Shown one piece after another: positions 6,485 through 7,705 of a DNA stretch of 7,705 nucleotides. This DNA is from an uncultured Novosphingobium sp. GTDB taxonomy: Bacteria; Pseudomonadota; Alphaproteobacteria; Sphingomonadales; Sphingomonadaceae. The translations under genes were made by a program, and so were the position numbers. The notes beneath the pieces are model-generated. The model saw nothing but the letters and a program-made list of their open reading frames with translations. It was not told the origin of the DNA and made no database searches. Within the stretch, counting starts at the first letter, position 1. Each line of letters starts with the position of its first letter. Location of the stretch: contig CALMBN010000170.1 in NCBI GenBank assembly GCA_937860195.1, positions 1 to 7,705 on the forward strand, read 5' to 3'.

Positions 6485-6829
6485 ATGATCGAATACCACA
6501 ACTCGCGCCCCGCCCGGATCGTTGGTCCGATGCGTGAAATCCTGACACGCGATACTTTGCCGGCGCCCAACACCCGCCGCTGGGTCGCCAGCCGCAAAGC
6601 CCAGGTGGTCGCTGCCGTCGAAAGCGGACTGCTGACCATTGACGAGGCGATGGCGCGCTATCGGCTCAGTCACGAAGAATTCTATTCCTGGCAGCGGGCA
6701 ATGGATCGTGCAGGCGTATCTGGTCTCAGAGTCGCCTGGTCGCAGCATGATCGCGTCGTCAAGCGGCGGCACAGGGATGAAGATCGCCTTGGCGCACCCC
6801 GAAACATGCTGGCGCTTGTGACGCACTAG
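6485..6829 (+). CDS. sciP: SciP-like cell-cycle regulator (DUF1153), with atypical C-terminus
   Basis: Small DNA-binding protein of 114 aa. The N-terminus MIEYHNSRPARIVGP is the hallmark of the alphaproteobacterial DUF1153 family. Then come RRWVASRKAQVVAAVESGLL (31-50) and a helix-turn-helix region TIDEAMARYRLSHEEFYSWQ (51-70), ending RAMDRAGVSGLRV. Caulobacter SciP binds DNA and blocks CtrA-activated transcription early in the cell cycle. The ATG at 6485 follows AAGG at a good distance; the longer in-frame start at 6428 adds residues outside the family. Oddity: after GLRV, where relatives I recall read TRxQHYR and soon stop, this one reads AWSQHDR and continues with a basic stretch (VVKRRHRDEDR, 91-101) and a 13-residue end. 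Core assignment is firm; whether the tail is functional is open. Confidence 0.88.
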   Translation: MIEYHNSRPARIVGPMREILTRDTLPAPNTRRWVASRKAQVVAAVESGLLTIDEAMARYRLSHEEFYSWQRAMDRAGVSGLRVAWSQHDRVVKRRHRDEDRLGAPRNMLALVTH

Positions 6830-6859
6830 GAACTCGGCATTGATCTGCACTCATGAAGC

Positions 6860-6958
6860 CCTTCCCCGGTGGGGAAGGCCCGACGGTGCCAGCCGTCACC
6901 TTCGGCGGATGGGGGTTCGGCTTTGGCGTTGAGCCCCCACCCCCCCGACGGGGAGGGG
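6860..6958. repeat. Cluster of GC-rich hairpins before the aldo/keto reductase
   Basis: Four adjacent foldable elements: CCTTCCCC-GGT-GGGGAAGG (6860-6878, perfect 8-bp stem, 3-base loop); GACGG and CCGTC (6882-6897); TGGGGGTTC at 6910-6918 pairing with GAGCCCCCA at 6931-6939 with one mismatch and a 12-base loop; and CCCC-GAC-GGGG (6943-6953) running into GAGGGG. Runs of C and G dominate. The first hairpin, 30 bases past the sciP-like stop, could end that transcript. The whole block resembles the C/G-run intergenic repeats of alphaproteobacteria and may be one degenerate element. It fills much of the 227-base gap 6830-7056; the remainder holds only the ribosome-binding site at 7044. Confidence 0.65.
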
Positions 6959-7043
6959 AGTTAGAGAGGAAGGGTTTGGTTGGGCCTTGACCGCCCGGCC
7001 AATCCGCGCCACCCCGGTTTCAAACTGCAACCAGCTTGAATCC

Positions 7044-7048
7044 GGGAG
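7044..7048 (+). promoter_or_regulatory. Shine-Dalgarno of the aldo/keto reductase
   Basis: GGGAG, 8 bases before the ATG at 7057; supports that start. Confidence 0.6.
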
Positions 7049-7056
7049 ATTTCCTC

Positions 7057-7705
7057 ATGCAACACCGCCGCCTTGGCAAGTCCGCGATTGTCGTGTCTGA
7101 CATCTGCATGGGTACGATGACCTTTGGCAGCCAAACGGGCGAGGCTGAGGCGCTGCGGATTCTGGATGAATGCTTTGATGCCGGGATCAATTTCTACGAC
7201 ACCGCCGAGGGCTATCCGGTCCCACCCGATCCAAAGTGGGTGGGACGGACCGAGGAGATCGTCGGCAAGTGGCTCAAGACCAAGCCGCGCGATGCGGTGA
7301 TCATGGCGACCAAGGTCTCTGGCCCTAGCCACGTCTGGTTTCGCAGCCCCAAGCGCGAGGGGATGACCGCGCTGGATCGCCGCAACATCATCGTCGCGGT
7401 TGAGGACAGCCTGACCAAGCTCGGCACCGATTACATCGACCTTTACCAGACCCACTGGCCGGACCACGGGACCGGGTACGAAGAGACGATGGAAGTGTTG
7501 GACGAGCTCGTGCGGGCCGGGAAGGTGCGGATCGTTGGCTGCTCCAACGAGACGAGCTGGGGCTTGATGAAGAGCCTCCAGGTCTCCGAGCGTCTCGGCG
7601 CCGTGCGTTACCAGACGATCCAGAACAACTTCAGCATGAACAACCGCCGCTTCGAGGACGAGCTCGCCGAGGTCTTCACGCGCCGCAAATGCTTCGCGTT
7701 CGGTC
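7057..7705 (+). CDS. Aldo/keto reductase, Tas-like (3' end outside window)
   Basis: NADPH-dependent oxidoreductase of the aldo/keto reductase superfamily, a cytosolic TIM barrel; 216 codons are visible of about 350. The catalytic tetrad is complete: D48 and Y53 in FYDTAEGYP, K86 in ATKVSGPS, H133 in YQTHWPDH. The N-terminus MQHRRLGKSAIVVSDICMGT is standard. AEGYPVPPDP, KVSGPS, ALDRRN and GCSNETSWG closely follow E. coli Tas (AEMYPVPP, SKVSGPS, ALDRKN, GVSNETAFG), so this is the Tas branch of the superfamily; its natural substrate is unknown. Tas was named for suppressing tyrosine auxotrophy, but no such role can be read here. The frame has no stop before the window edge. The last visible residues (RKCFAFG) do not obviously follow the usual LLAYSPL strand, which cannot be judged at the edge. 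Confidence 0.92.
   Translation, partial: MQHRRLGKSAIVVSDICMGTMTFGSQTGEAEALRILDECFDAGINFYDTAEGYPVPPDPKWVGRTEEIVGKWLKTKPRDAVIMATKVSGPSHVWFRSPKREGMTALDRRNIIVAVEDSLTKLGTDYIDLYQTHWPDHGTGYEETMEVLDELVRAGKVRIVGCSNETSWGLMKSLQVSERLGAVRYQTIQNNFSMNNRRFEDELAEVFTRRKCFAFG

Noticed and set aside
6392..6850. Minus-strand frame of 152 codons opposite sciP
   Set aside because: Antisense to the DUF1153 gene and its promoter; no domain seen.

Overview
The window looks like a stretch of chromosome from an alphaproteobacterium of the Sphingomonadales (Sphingomonadaceae/Erythrobacteraceae type). The reasons are high GC content, a SciP/DUF1153 cell-cycle regulator (a family known only from alphaproteobacteria), a polyprenyl diphosphate synthase that reads like those of sphingomonads, and two copies of an inverted repeat built on CCCTGAGCTTGTCGAAGGG. 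I know that core as a very common dispersed repeat in this order. I see no phage, plasmid, transposase, CRISPR, rRNA or tRNA, so this is mostly ordinary core genome.

Layout. Positions 1-766 (minus) hold the N-terminal part of an Uup-like ABC-F ATPase, cut by the window edge. Divergent from it, 833-1675 (plus) encodes a class IV, D-alanine-transaminase-like aminotransferase. Next comes a plus-strand signalling cluster: a secreted PepSY protein (1723-2019), an OmpR/PhoP-type response regulator (2089-2766) and a PhoQ-like membrane histidine kinase (2879-4249). A large imperfect inverted repeat (2780-2864) sits between regulator and kinase and ends two bases before the kinase Shine-Dalgarno. Positions 4343-4642 encode a small NIPSNAP-like protein. 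It converges with a minus-strand AroQ chorismate mutase (4867-5148), and the second inverted repeat (4707-4807) lies between them. Divergent from the mutase is a long-chain polyprenyl diphosphate synthase (5235-6251), probably for the ubiquinone side chain. Positions 6485-6829 encode a SciP-like protein, preceded by a GANTC site overlapping a near-consensus CtrA box. A cluster of GC-rich hairpins (6860-6958) leads to a Tas-like aldo/keto reductase (7057 to the window end).

How they fit together. The PepSY protein, regulator and kinase most likely form one envelope-sensing two-component system with a small periplasmic modulator. Chorismate mutase and the polyprenyl synthase face each other across a short shared promoter region; one draws chorismate into Phe/Tyr synthesis and the other makes the quinone tail. 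The SciP-like gene ties the locus to the CtrA/CcrM cell-cycle circuit. I found no convincing new multi-gene system. The best leads are the putative CtrA/GANTC promoter of the sciP-like gene with its unusual C-terminal tail, and the repeat-derived hairpin placed at the kinase ribosome-binding site.
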